Shown: positions 22,683 through 32,660 of the stretch, one piece after another | Layout of the letters: every line of letters begins with the position of its first letter | How positions within the stretch are numbered: position 1 is the stretch's first letter | Source: Bemisia tabaci | Lineage: Eukaryota > Arthropoda > Insecta > Hemiptera > Aleyrodidae | Length of the DNA: 64,000 nucleotides | Direction: 5' to 3' | NCBI RefSeq assembly: GCF_918797505.1 | Contig: NC_092801.1 | Location: 16,182,001-16,246,000 of the forward strand | Notes under the pieces: generated by a model | The model's database searches: none | Told to the model about the DNA's origin: nothing | The model's input: only the letters and a program-made list of their open reading frames with translations | Program-made: the position numbers and the translations under genes

Positions 22683-22796
22683 CACTCCTGATGCCCGGTG
22701 ACCCTCCCAACCGCCAGGTGTCTTCAGCCCAGTGTCCTCGTCGAGAGGGAAAACGAGAGAGGAAAACAAAAATTGTAAAAATAACGTACCACGATG

Positions 22797-23305
22797 CAAT
22801 GGAGATGATGCATGTCTGAGGGATTTGCGATTTGACTCCTGTTTCTTATGAAAGAGTTCGCGAGAAACACGATGGCGCCACTGGTTTTCTCTGAAATCAA
22901 CTCCCAAGCTCAAAAAAGCTCTCAAAAAGAAGCCAAAATGGAGGGGATATCCCGCCCTACCCTGAGAGTCCACCTCTACATCAAAACAAACTCTCCATGC
23001 AAAGATAGGGAGCAAATACATTAGCAGGGTTGCCGTGTTTTCAGTTTTGGAGTCCCCAAATAAAGTGGCAGCCCTGTCAGTGTATTTGCTCCCTATCCTT
23101 GCATGGAGAGTTTGTTTTGATGTAGAGGTGGACTCTCAGGGTAGGGCGGGATATCCCCTCCATTTTGGCCTCACTTTGAGAGCTTTTTTTGCGCTTGGGA
23201 GTTGATTTCAGAGAAAACCAGTGGCACTATCGTGTTTCTCGCGAACTTTTACAGAAGAAACAACAGTCAAATCGCAAATCCCTCGCACATGCAACATCTC
23301 CATTG
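22797..23305. mobile_element. fold-back element, family A (copy 2)
   Basis: Ends CAATGGAGATGATGCATG and GCAACATCTCCATTG, about 509 bp. The arms match copies 1 and 3, including GGGATATCCCGCCCTACCCT and its mirror. Confidence 0.9.
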
Positions 23306-23399
23306 TTGTTGACATCCCTTTATTCTAAATGCATTTCGAGCCTGATGCTCACCATCAGTCGAGTAGGTGACAAAGATCGAGGACGTGCCACTACGAACA

Positions 23400-23488
23400 G
23401 GGCCGGATCTAGGGGGTGGCCACATGGGCCGCGGCCCATGGCGGCAAATGTAGAGGGCAGCAAATTTTGCGATTTTTTTAAATGTAGG

Positions 23489-23536
<48 letters not shown>
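23400..23536 (+). mobile_element. probable retroposon remnant with 45-bp poly(A)
   Basis: GGCCGGATCTAGGGGGTGGC and GGCCGCGGCCCATGGCGGCA, followed by GGGCAGCAAATTTTGCG and a 45-base A run at 23492-23536. GCCGGATnTAGGGGGTGGCC-type sequence is, to my knowledge, a common 3' segment of invertebrate retroposons. That identification rests on memory. I found no TSD. Confidence 0.5.
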
Positions 23537-23538
<2 letters not shown>

Positions 23539-23765
23539 AGAAACGAGAAAAGGCGACGAAATCTCCCATTTCCTGAGAGTATAGTAATTTCTAATTTTGT
23601 CGTCGATCGGTGATACAAGAGACAGCACCTGTACCTTTAATTAGTCGAGTTAAGAGAGAGACCAAACTCGCAATTTGGTCTGGAGCGGCGCGGCACAGAA
23701 AGCAATGATGACGAGGACTTGAGATGAAAAGGAGAAGCCCTCGACGCGGCGGTCGGCATGTAAGT

Positions 23766-23960
23766 GCCTACAAGACTGCATGAATACTTCACGCATTGCC
23801 AAACACGGTGAGATCAGCAGCGGTCGGCGTGAAACGCATAGCGCCTACAAGACTGCATGAATACTTCACGCATTGCGTCAAACAGTGCGTTCAGCAGCGG
23901 TCGGTGTGAAACGCATAGCGCCTACAAGACTGTATGAATACTTCACACATTGCGCCAGAC
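23766..23960 (+). repeat. 77-bp tandem repeat, about 2.5 units
   Basis: GCCTACAAGACTG starts at 23766, 23843 and 23920, an exact 77-bp period. Each unit contains TGAATACTTCACrCATTGC and GCAGCGGTCGG-GTGAAACGCA. Confidence 0.92.
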
Positions 23961-24973
23961 ACGGCGCGGCGGCGGAAGTTAAAATTATTAAACTAAATAT
24001 ATGTTTGTTTTTTCACAATTTTTTCGTTCACTTCTTATAAATGGAAGGCCTTGACCACACAGAGATAGATTTACGGAACTTAACTTTCGCGCAACTGAAC
24101 TTTTTGACACCTAACTTTTTGAACTGAACACTTGAACTTTTTCCAGTAGTGTTGACAGGGTTTCGCAAAAAATTTGCCCAACACGAGTAAACACGTCTTA
24201 TGCGCCCCTTCCCCTCCGGCACGTTTACGTGATGGTTTTTATTGAAGTTTCAGAACGAATGAGAAGAGGGCGGCAAGTACGTAAATTAGGCCCTGACTAC
24301 GTAGTGAGAGAAGTGCTATTCACATGCCCTACAATTCAGGTTTCTGGATGGATACCTGTCGAGACAAGGTAAATATTGCAAAATGGGAAAGAGGCCATTG
24401 CGCGAACTGGCCGAAAATAACGGCCAATTCGCGGATTGGACAGCCAGTTCGCGAACTGGCCGGTCTTAGACACTCTCATTCCGCCAACGGACCGACCGCG
24501 ATTTTCAACAGATAGCTAATTTCAAAATAACCTCAGTTTTCATCGATTTGACCGAATATTTTAAAACTGTGTGCACGAATACGGGAGAAAACTCTCGGTT
24601 GAAAAAAAAAAAATAAATAAGTAAATAAATAAAAATGAAATTCATTCGCGAATCGGCCAATACTTCATTTTCGTCCGCCATGGGCTCGTGTTGAAATGGT
24701 CGAATCTTATGAATATCGATAGTGAAACTAGAAAAACGCTTTGGAAGAAACCAAGGGTGTCACTATCTTCGTGGATAATGTCAGAAACCGAATTATTCAA
24801 AGCGCCTTGGCCATATCCTGGTTAATACCGAACGTAGAGAGTTGCTGTTCGGACAGAATTTATTATTTTTGTGTAATTTACAAGAATCAAGCATCAAAAC
24901 ACGGTTCTGAGACCAACGCAACTGACACATTAGACCATTTCAACATGATTCCATGGTAGACGAATCTGACCTA
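23961..24973. other. no gene recognised
   Basis: About 1 kb of AT-rich DNA. Only a small local palindromic patch (GCGAACTGGCC and GGCCAGTTCGCGAA-like strings at 24390-24465) stands out. Confidence 0.4.
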
Positions 24974-25199
24974 CACTGCAAAAAAAAACATATTGGATCT
25001 AGAATCCAGACTCTTGAAAACATTGACGAGAAAAAATACTCTTGATTCAATCAGATTTTTGCTTAAATCAAAAGGAAATCCGCTCAAATTAAGAGACTTG
25101 ATTCTTGATTTAAGCAAAAATCCGATTGAATCAAGAGTATTTCTTCTTGTCGATGTTTTTAAGAGTCTGGATTCTAGATCCAATGTGTTTTTTCCAGTG
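24974..25199. mobile_element. MITE family B (copy 3)
   Basis: CACTGCAAAAAAAAACATAT on the left and GTGTTTTTTCCAGTG on the right, TA on both flanks (2-bp TSD). Same nested palindromes as copy 1. Confidence 0.93.
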
Positions 25200-25271
25200 T
25201 ATGGTCGTAAAAACTGACCGTTCCCATCGAAGACATTCGGTCGTGCAAAGAACCTTCTCTGCTTCTTCTAC

Positions 25272-25355
25272 AACTGGACGTATTTATGCTAAAAGATATT
25301 ATGTGCATAGGGTTTGCGTGTAACATAGTTCCTTTTAGCATAAATACGTCCACTG
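25272..25355. repeat. short hairpin (family L)
   Basis: CTGGACGTATTTATGCTAAA and its mirror TTTAGCATAAATACGTCCA enclose a 40-bp loop with GGGTTTGCGTGTAAC. A related but K-interrupted copy lies at 28836-28862 plus 29122-29175. Confidence 0.8.
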
Positions 25356-25433
25356 GTCGGCCGGTGGACGCATAACCGGTGAGTGTTGCAGAGAAAGTGA
25401 AACAGTCCCCGTCGCCAAGCGCCAGGACACACA

Positions 25434-25688
25434 TCGACGGTGAAACTACCAAACCACGTATCTCGTTTGCGGTGTTTAAAAATCTACGCTCACATTTTAT
25501 TTTTTAAAAGGAAAACAAATCAACAGCATTCCTTGAAATTTTCACGGAATTTTCTCCGCACAAAGAGGAAAAATCACAGAAATTTTCAAGACTGGATGTT
25601 AAGTAGTTTTTCATTTAAAAAATAAAGTATGACAGGAAGTCTGCGACGTCGCAAACCGAGATACGTGGTTTGGTAGTTTCACCGTCGA
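25434..25688. mobile_element. MITE family K (copy 2)
   Basis: TCGACGGTGAAACTACCAAA on the left and GGTAGTTTCACCGTCGA on the right. Internal mirror halves contain CCACGTATCTCGTTTGC and GAGATACGTGG. Confidence 0.88.
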
Positions 25689-26415
25689 CATCTCGTTGCC
25701 GATACAGGTGCACCAACCGGCCGAACGTATCCAATCACATCCGAGAATAACCACCAGTCCGACAATGCAGCAAGTTTATGTAGACGAATGTCGTCTGATT
25801 GTGCGATAAACTTACGATCTGCACGTTTGCGAGTCGATGAAGAGGTGTATTTTCGACCCTCTTGGCAACCCTGTTTGGACCATCCGCATTCTGCATCCGC
25901 ATGCCCAACTGATGCACCTTACACACACACTCGCGAACTGGTATCCGGAGGGTGTTTGTGTGTGTGGAGTGCATGTCCCCGAGGGGCCTTTCCCACGAAT
26001 AACTGCAGCGGTATTCATTGCGCCGGTCGTTTTGGATTCAGTGATATCTGACTCATTTTCAATGTGAGGTCGAAACCAGGATGAAAAGCTGTAGAAAGTG
26101 TGGCGTAAAAGGAGGGGGGCCTTTCACAAGTCCGTTTCAACTCGGGGGAATGGTCCCTTTGGAGCGCTTAAAGACGGGCGGGGGAGATTTCTTGAAAACG
26201 ATGAACTTTTACCCTCTAAAGACGACATTTTTAACACTTTTGATGAAGTCTTGTTGAAGTTTTTTGATGAATTTTTTAGAAGAGTCTTAAAGATTTTATG
26301 AAAAAAAAAATTAATTTCAACTGCGACAAGATCCTCCAAAATACCACGTGATTGACCTATCACAAAGCAAAGTAACTCATTTCGAGTGCTCCAACGTCTT
26401 TTACAATGATCAATA
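25689..26415. other. no gene recognised
   Basis: About 700 bp. Overlapping frames of 68-87 codons at 25788-26067 are on both strands and include a CACACACAC / GTGTGTGTG pair. A purine-rich 67-codon frame at 26098-26301 has no known motif. Confidence 0.4.
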
Positions 26416-26693
26416 TCGACGGTGTAAGCAGTGGCGTGGCGTGCTTCGATATAAATCGATATTTCCCCATTTGAGACTATGGTAAAGAATCGATCATTAA
26501 TGTGTTCGTTGCAGACGCACTGTTAATCGATCCTTTTCCATAGGTTTAAATTGCCGATCAATCGATAAATCGCAAAGCACGCCACGACACTGACTGTAAG
26601 TTCGCAATCACGTACCTCAATGACATATCTTTCAAACTGCCGTAATTGTTCCTCTCTGTACGGAGAAAATTCTGGAAAAACTTACGCCGTCGA
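26416..26693. mobile_element. MITE family K (copy 3, contains nested J)
   Basis: Left TCGACGGTGTAAG is cut off at 26428 by a J element, and the sequence resumes at 26593. The right end is CTTACGCCGTCGA. Without J the copy is about 114 bp, so it is internally deleted relative to other K copies. Confidence 0.78.
26429..26592. mobile_element. hAT-like MITE, family J (copy 3, nested in K)
   Basis: CAGTGGCGTGGCGTGCTTCG and GCACGCCACGACACTG. Flanks GGTGTAAG (26421-26428) and ACTGTAAG (26593-26600) match at 6 of 8 positions, consistent with an aged 8-bp TSD. Confidence 0.85.
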
Positions 26694-27042
26694 TATATTG
26701 TATACACCAGAAAAACCAAGCCTTGAGATTTGTGATTGTATTTATTATAATTGAGAAGAAATTCCCAAAAATTGTAATGCATTATTTTGCGTATGGTTAA
26801 ATGCCTCTCAGTCGTTGTGGAATTATCGGTTATTGAAAAAATAACACACCAGAAAAAATTGGGTGACTTAAAATGAGGCTGGACTGATTCTGGTTAAAAC
26901 CGCGGCCAATTTAGCTGATCGGTTCGAAGACGCACAAAATTAGCGTAACTTTACAGGTGAGCAAGAGTGATAAAAGTCTTGCAATCGCGCAACACTAAAG
27001 TCTTCGTTTAAAATAAGAGCAGCCATAATTTGAGACATTATA

Positions 27043-27569
27043 GGTCGTATTCGATACATCAAACAAGTGCGATTGTATCGATATTGGTTGGTTCAACATG
27101 TAAGCATAGCCTCAAAAGTCATTCTAGAAAACTGAGGGAACCGGTCTTTTGTGATGGATTTTTTATTATTTTGAGTACCAAATGGGACAAAAGTGAAATC
27201 GTCAGGAATTTTCTCATTTACAGCTTTTCCAACTTAAACCGGAAACTTTTTTTTGAGGTAATGTTCTACAGTGAACTCTCGATAATTCTAAATTGAAGGG
27301 AATCGGTTTTTTCTTCAAATTAGTGAGGTTTCGAAATAAAGAGAGTTCGAATTAAAGAAATTCATGCGGAGGGATTTCGAATTAGAGAGGTTCGAATGTA
27401 GAGAGGCAAATGGACGGATTCACGTCAAAAGGAACCAAATATATTAGTTTATTTCTTTACGGAGGTGAAAATTACACTAAGTAATTATTAAGTATTAATT
27501 ATTTATATTTAATTTTAATTGTATTGTTTCGAACCAAATGACATATCGAACCACTATCGAACACAATCC
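27043..27569. mobile_element. element family N (copy 1, contains a pogo-like insertion)
   Basis: Left GGTCGTATTCGATACATCAA and right CATATCGAACCACTATCGAA plus CACAATCC. The same order occurs uninterrupted at 40323-40598, including GCATAGCCTCAAAAGTCA, GATGGATTTTT and AATTTTCTCAT. Confidence 0.78.
27267..27522. mobile_element. pogo/Tigger-like left end, nested in N
   Basis: TA followed by CAGTGAACTCTCGATAATTC, then repeated TTCGAATTArAGAG / GGTTCGAAT motifs. The CAGTnnAnnCTCGATAATTCG style with a TA target is, from memory, typical of pogo/Tigger-type elements. It lies where copy 2 of N (40323-40598) has no such sequence. The right TIR is not visible, so the extent is approximate. Confidence 0.55.
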
Positions 27570-28835
27570 ATTCGGCGAAAGCTTGTGAGTCGATTTTTTA
27601 TATAATTTTGTGTCGAATAACTTGCAACAACTTCAAGTCGAGCTGCCAGCATGGAATCTGAGTTGAGCAGCATATCAAGGCTCCAATGTTTGTTCCGTCA
27701 CAGAGTTTGCCTATGCGGATGATTTGAAGGGGCACTTTATGCGATTCAAACCGCTGCGTTTCTTCGTCCAGTTTACGAGTTTTAGTTTGTTAAAAGTTGA
27801 ATCAAATTGCTTGAAAAAATAAGGCTTACTTTATTATTACTTGAAATCTTGAATCTAATTTAGGTTTAGCTGATCAAAAGCTTGATGGCCTTAGTCAATT
27901 CATTGAAAAATTTACCGTTTTGCATGCTGCCTCTGACACTTATTATGAGTGGCGGTAGCCACATCCTGGGAAGTCACCTATCCTCCAACAATTGGTAACA
28001 CAGCACAGCCCGGTCGTGGCACCGACACTATAACTACGCGTACTTGCTTATTTGGGTTTTAAAATTTGACAGGAAATTGAAATATATATACATTTATATA
28101 AAAGTAAGAAGAAAAAGGGATAGAATGGTCTAGAAAACTAAAATGTAAGCTAGCCCGATTTACTGGGTTTTTTCTTCCTTTTTACCTTCTTCTTCTAAAT
28201 GGGATTCCAAGTCAATGCTCTCTCATGCAATATGTCTTTGACGTCTCAATCTCCCTCTCTCCTCCTCTGTTCTCTTTATTTTCTTTATACTAACTTGACC
28301 CGGACTAAATCTGACTCATAACTCTCACATGTAGCATGAAATGCTCGTTGAAAACAAACACATAGATGTCAAGGCACAAATATCAGTGCAAACATTTCTG
28401 CGCAAACACTTTTACCTGACCTCATACATTAGCGCCAGCCGTATGCATGTACTTGTCGTGAAAGTCACTTGCAGTAAATATACAATGTATCGCTGCGAGA
28501 ATCGGGCCGCAAAACCAAAAATTCAATTATCTCGATTTCTTTATATACACATACGGATGTGTCATCTCTATAAATAGAACCTTAAGTCTGAACAGGCATT
28601 TGATTCTTCGTTATACCTATCAATGTTCCTTCTAAGAATCTTTCCGAACGAAGGGAACATTTGAATTCTATCTATTTTATGTATCATGCACTTCTATTTC
28701 ATACCCCTGTACTAGAATTTTGAGCTGATAATACAAATTTAAGTTGGACTTGGTTTATTAAAGTTTTTCCAAGAAATACAACTTGAGATCTAAGAATGCA
28801 ACTCGACTAGAGCTGTTCACATGACTGTCCTTCTG
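27570..28835. other. no gene recognised
   Basis: About 1.26 kb of AT-rich sequence. A 78-codon frame at 28341-28577 has no recognisable motif. No palindrome or repeat boundary was noticed. Confidence 0.4.
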
Positions 28836-28862
28836 GATGTATGTAGGCTGCGAGGAGCTATA

Positions 28863-29121
28863 TCGACGGCGAAACTACCAGACCACGTATCTCGTTTGCG
28901 GTGTCTAAAAATCTCCACTCACATTTTATTTTTTTGAAGGAGATCAAATCAATATCATTCTTTAAAATTTTCACATATTTTTTTCCTCATGAAGAGGAAA
29001 AATCACGGAAGTTTTCACGAACTGACGTTGAGTAGTTTTCCATTTAAAAAATAAAGTATATCAGGAAGTCTGCGACGTCACATACCGAGATAGGTACGTC
29101 GTTTGGTAGTTTCACCATCGA
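28863..29121. mobile_element. MITE family K (copy 4, nested in hairpin L)
   Basis: TCGACGGCGAAACTACCAGA on the left and GGTAGTTTCACCATCGA on the right. It separates two halves of hairpin L: GGATGTATGTAGGCTG upstream and GCACGCAAACCCTAGG with GAACACGTCC downstream. Confidence 0.85.
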
Positions 29122-29271
29122 TATGTTGCACGCAAACCCTAGGCGTATAGTTCCTTGCAGCATGAACACGTCCATGTTTTGAATCAAATGAATATCTGAA
29201 ATATTTGTTCCCTTCTACAAATGATAAGGCTATTCTCATAAGGCTGTGTTACACTAAAACTAGCCATCAAG

Positions 29272-29344
29272 CCACCAATAGGATCCCTCCATATCCCTGT
29301 CGTCTTCTTTGTCTATCGCTTCGTCTACCAATTTCAGCCCGCAG
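29272..29344. mobile_element. MITE family E, right-end fragment
   Basis: CCAATAGGATCCCTCCATAT, CTTTGTCTATCGCTTCGTCT and the terminus CAGCCCGCA. Confidence 0.7.
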
Positions 29345-29770
29345 TTCTATTTCAAAGCGCTCAAATTATAACGTGCGAAAGTCCTCCGGAGCTCTCGTCG
29401 AAAAAGATCTACCGTTTTAATTGCTCCGGAGCGGATAAGCCCCTTTGGCTACGTACCAAAAGAGCACGTTTTAGTGGTTTTTGTTGAACAACCGTTACGG
29501 GGCACCGAATCGGTTGCGTTCCTCCCGCCCTCCCCCTCCGGAACTTCGCAGGGAAATTAAGCAGAGCAATGGTAATGGGATCCGGGCCGGAGGGACGGGG
29601 GGGAATTATGCAAGAAGTCGGACCGGGGTCGATTAAAAATCAATCTGGTCCGATTGGATCTATCTTTGTTCTCGTTCCACGCCATTTGAATGCGCATCGC
29701 GGGCGCTGTAGTAAGTTCCGCCTTGTTGTGGGGCAACGAGCTTCCAATTTCCGTATTTTTTTCCCGGAAG
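29345..29770. other. no gene recognised
   Basis: Mixed composition, GC-richer around 29500-29600 (CTCCCGCCCTCCCCCTCCGG). No supported gene. Confidence 0.4.
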
Positions 29771-29976
29771 GTCGGTTTCCGGAATTTTTTCGAGGATTGA
29801 CTCCGGTCTGAGGTGGGTTTCCGGAATTTTTTCGAGGATTGACTCCGGTCTGAGGACGGTTTTCGGAATTTTTTCGAGGATTGACTCCGGTCTGAGGTCG
29901 GTTTCCGGAATTTTTTCGAGGATTGATTCCGGTCTGAGGTCGGTTCCCGGAATTTTTTTCGAGGATTGACTCCGGA
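29771..29976 (+). repeat. 42-bp minisatellite, about five units
   Basis: Unit of the form GGTCGGTTTCCGGAATTTTT, TCGAGGATTGACTCCGGTCT, GA. It is the same family as the larger array at 58881-59720. Because 42 is divisible by three, an open frame runs through it on the minus strand (29640-30104), which I do not regard as a gene. Confidence 0.93.
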
Positions 29977-30064
29977 AAATTAAAGCAATGGATGAAGAGA
30001 AGATATTTAATAACTATTAGCAATAGAGAAGGAAAGGTAGAATAATACATACATAAAGTCGCTT

Positions 30065-31135
30065 TTATAGCGCCGCCTCGCGCTCTGCGACGCCCAATCG
30101 CCATTGCCCCCTATCCTCCCAGAGATCATCAGGCAATTGGCACCTTCTGATCTCCTCCACCCCTTGTCGCCAACCTTTCACGGGACGTCCACGCCGTCGC
30201 CTTCCGGGAGGAACCCAATCGAAGACCTGCTTGGGCAACCGGTCGTCTGCCATCCTTCGCACATGTCCATACCAGACCAACTGCTTGGACCTGATATCGT
30301 GCACGATGTCCTTCTCTACACCCATGATCTCGCGTACTTTTACATTGCGGATACGCTCTCTTCTTGAGATGCCAGCAGACCTCCGCCAAAAGTCCATCTC
30401 AGTTGCCCTAAGCATGTCTTCAGTTCTTTTCTTGAGTTGCCAGACCTCACTCCCGTAAGTTACGATACTCTTCACGATGACGTTGTAAATTTTCCTTTTG
30501 GTCTCCTTGGAGATACTCTGGTCCCAGAGAACCCCATTTAGCATCGCGATAGCTTTCCTGCCTTGCACATTCCGATCTTTAATAGCCCGATCCAAATTTC
30601 CGTCCTTAGTTAACCAAACTCCTAGATATTTATACTCTTCACAGTCCTGAATTTTCCGACCATCCTCCAGTTCAATGCTTTGCTGATCACCACCGATAAC
30701 CAACTTCTCCGTCTTAACCACATTTACTTCCATTCCCCACTTTCGGTATACTTCCACTAGCTTCCGCGTCATGTAATTCGCATCTTCTTCGTCCTGAGCT
30801 ATTACCACCTGATCATCAGCAAAGCACAGAGTATAAAGGGTGCCATCTTCACGTAGCGGGACGCCCATTCCCGAACAGCATCTTTTCCATTCCTTTAAAA
30901 CTTCTTCCAGGTACACTTTAAATAAGGTTGGCGACAAACAACACCCTTGTTTCAGTCCTTTAGTAATTAAAAACCCCAACGATAAGTCCCCATGCGATTT
31001 AACCCTAGAAAAAGCCCCACCATAAAATTCCTTAATAGCACTAATTAGTCCCCCACTAAAACCCCTTTTGTTTAAGGCTTCCCAAAGTTTCATCAATGGC
31101 ACACTGTCGTAAGCTTTCTGGAGATCCACAAACAC
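30065..31135 (-). pseudogene. LINE reverse transcriptase, C-terminal part (older copy)
   Basis: This encodes about 355 residues from the first catalytic-aspartate region (VFVDLQKAYDSVP) to the stop. It includes GLKQGCCLSPTLF, the catalytic box CFADDQVV (FADD form of YADD), KYLGVWL, and the C-terminal GHVRRMADDRLP / GRRRRGRP / WRLGV segment usual for this LINE group. The frame has no internal stops, but it lacks the endonuclease, the fingers region and a start. The ATG that opens the computed frame near 31180 lies in the 3' tail of the neighbouring younger element. It is a broken copy, not a functional gene. Confidence 0.93.
31122..31135. repeat. TSD of the younger LINE, left copy
   Basis: AGATCCACAAACAC, identical to 34354-34367. 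Part of the older element's reverse-transcriptase codons for VFVDL. Confidence 0.95.
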
Positions 31136-31151
31136 ATACATTCTAGTCGCT

Positions 31152-32660
31152 TTACAGCGCGCTCGGGCGCTCTGCGACACCTAATCGCCATCCTTGCCTA
31201 TCGATCCAGAGGTCATCTGGTAGATGGCATCTTGTGATTTCATCTTGAATGCCACCAATCCACGATTTCGCTGGGCGTCCCCTACGTCTTCTCCCAGGAG
31301 GAACCCAATCTAGCACCTTCTTAGGCAACCTATCATCCGCCATTCGTTGAACATGACCATACCAGACAAGCTGTTTGGTCATAATTTCATGCACGATGTT
31401 CTGCTCGGCGTTCATGATCTCACGGACTCTTTCGTTCCTTACGTGATCTCTCCTCGAGATTCCGGCTGATCTTCGCCAGAAATCCATCTCAGTTGCCTTA
31501 AGAATCTTTTTGGTACGTACTTTCATGGGCCACACTTCACTGCCGTAGGTCAGAATGCTTTTGATTATGGTGTTATAAATCATTCTCTTTTTTCCTTTAG
31601 AGATACTTTGATCCCAAAGAATCCTATTTAACATAGCAATAGCTTTCCTTCCCTGCAGGTTTCGATCTTTTATGGCTTGGTCCATCTTTCCATCCTGGGA
31701 TACTCGAACTCCTAAATATTTGTAATGCTCGCAGCTTTTAATACACTGTCCATCTTCCAGCTCTATGTCTTGCTGATCCCCTCCAATCGTCAACTTTTCC
31801 GTTTTCTTGACACTGACCTCTAGGCCCCACCTTCGATATTCTAGCACTAATTTCCGAGTCATATATTCAGCGTCATCCGCATCCTGCGCGATCACCACCT
31901 GGTCATCAGCAAAACATAGAGTATACAATGTGTCCGTATCATTTAGGGGAACGCCCATGCCAGAGCACTTCTTTTTCCACTCTTTTAAAACGTGTTCTAG
32001 AAAGATCTTAAATAATGTAGGTGACAAACAACATCCTTGTTTTAAACCTTTAGAAACATAAAAACCACCAGATAACCTCCCTTGACATTTAATTCTAGTA
32101 AAACTTCCACAGTAATATTTCTTAATCGCATTCACAAGTCCATCACTAAAATTCGATTTTTTCAGGGCTTCCCAGAGTTTCACTAGTGGAACGCTATCAT
32201 ACGCTTTCTGAAGATCAACGAAAACTAGATGGAGCTCCTGTCCTACGGCCATTTTTTTCTCAACCAGTTGTGTGATACAGAATAAATGGTCGACAGTTGA
32301 CCTACCGGCCCTGAATCCTGCTTGCTCCTCTGCTTCATATGGAGCCCACTCTTCTTCGATTTTAGCTTCTAAAATTTTCCCGTAAATTTTACTAACTGTC
32401 CCTACGACAGATAGCCCCCTGTAGTTTTCGCAGTCATCCTTCTTTCCTTTTTTGTGCTTAGCTGAAATCCAGGATTCTTTCCACTCCTTCGGTACTTCCT
32501 CACCCTTAATGCAACGATCAAACAAGTCCCTTAGAAGCTGAAATAACTTTCCTGTTCCGCATTTCATCAACTGTGATGGTATATCTCCAGCCCCTGGAGC
32601 TTTAACATTCTTTAATTCCTTGATTGCCTTCACAACTTCCTCGAGTTTAACCTCAAGTGC
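31152..32660 (-). CDS. LINE reverse transcriptase domain (younger copy, frame separated by a frameshift)
   Basis: About 495 residues. Motifs in order: NVKAPGAGDIPSQLMK and WISAKHKKGKK (fingers), NYRGLSVV, QAGFRAGRSTVDHL, VFVDLQKAYDSVP (catalytic Asp), GLKQGCCLSPTLF, CFADDQVV (catalytic FADD), KYLGVRVSQDG, then the C-terminal GHVQRMADDRLP and GRRRRGRP block. Function: target-primed reverse transcription of the element's own RNA. The frame has no ATG of its own at the right place. Its first in-frame codons follow a stop only about 25 nt upstream of the endonuclease overlap, so it was evidently fused to the endonuclease frame before a small indel. The domain itself looks intact. Confidence 0.93.
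   Translation of the reverse strand, partial: ALEVKLEEVVKAIKELKNVKAPGAGDIPSQLMKCGTGKLFQLLRDLFDRCIKGEEVPKEWKESWISAKHKKGKKDDCENYRGLSVVGTVSKIYGKILEAKIEEEWAPYEAEEQAGFRAGRSTVDHLFCITQLVEKKMAVGQELHLVFVDLQKAYDSVPLVKLWEALKKSNFSDGLVNAIKKYYCGSFTRIKCQGRLSGGFYVSKGLKQGCCLSPTLFKIFLEHVLKEWKKKCSGMGVPLNDTDTLYTLCFADDQVVIAQDADDAEYMTRKLVLEYRRWGLEVSVKKTEKLTIGGDQQDIELEDGQCIKSCEHYKYLGVRVSQDGKMDQAIKDRNLQGRKAIAMLNRILWDQSISKGKKRMIYNTIIKSILTYGSEVWPMKVRTKKILKATEMDFWRRSAGISRRDHVRNERVREIMNAEQNIVHEIMTKQLVWYGHVQRMADDRLPKKVLDWVPPGRRRRGRPAKSWIGGIQDEITRCHLPDDLWIDRQGWRLGVAERPSAL

Noticed and set aside
31136..31180. ATG near 31180 as the start of the 30065-31180 reverse-transcriptase frame
   Set aside because: This start lies in the 3' end of the younger LINE; the frame upstream of 31135 is an accidental read-through of the insertion junction.
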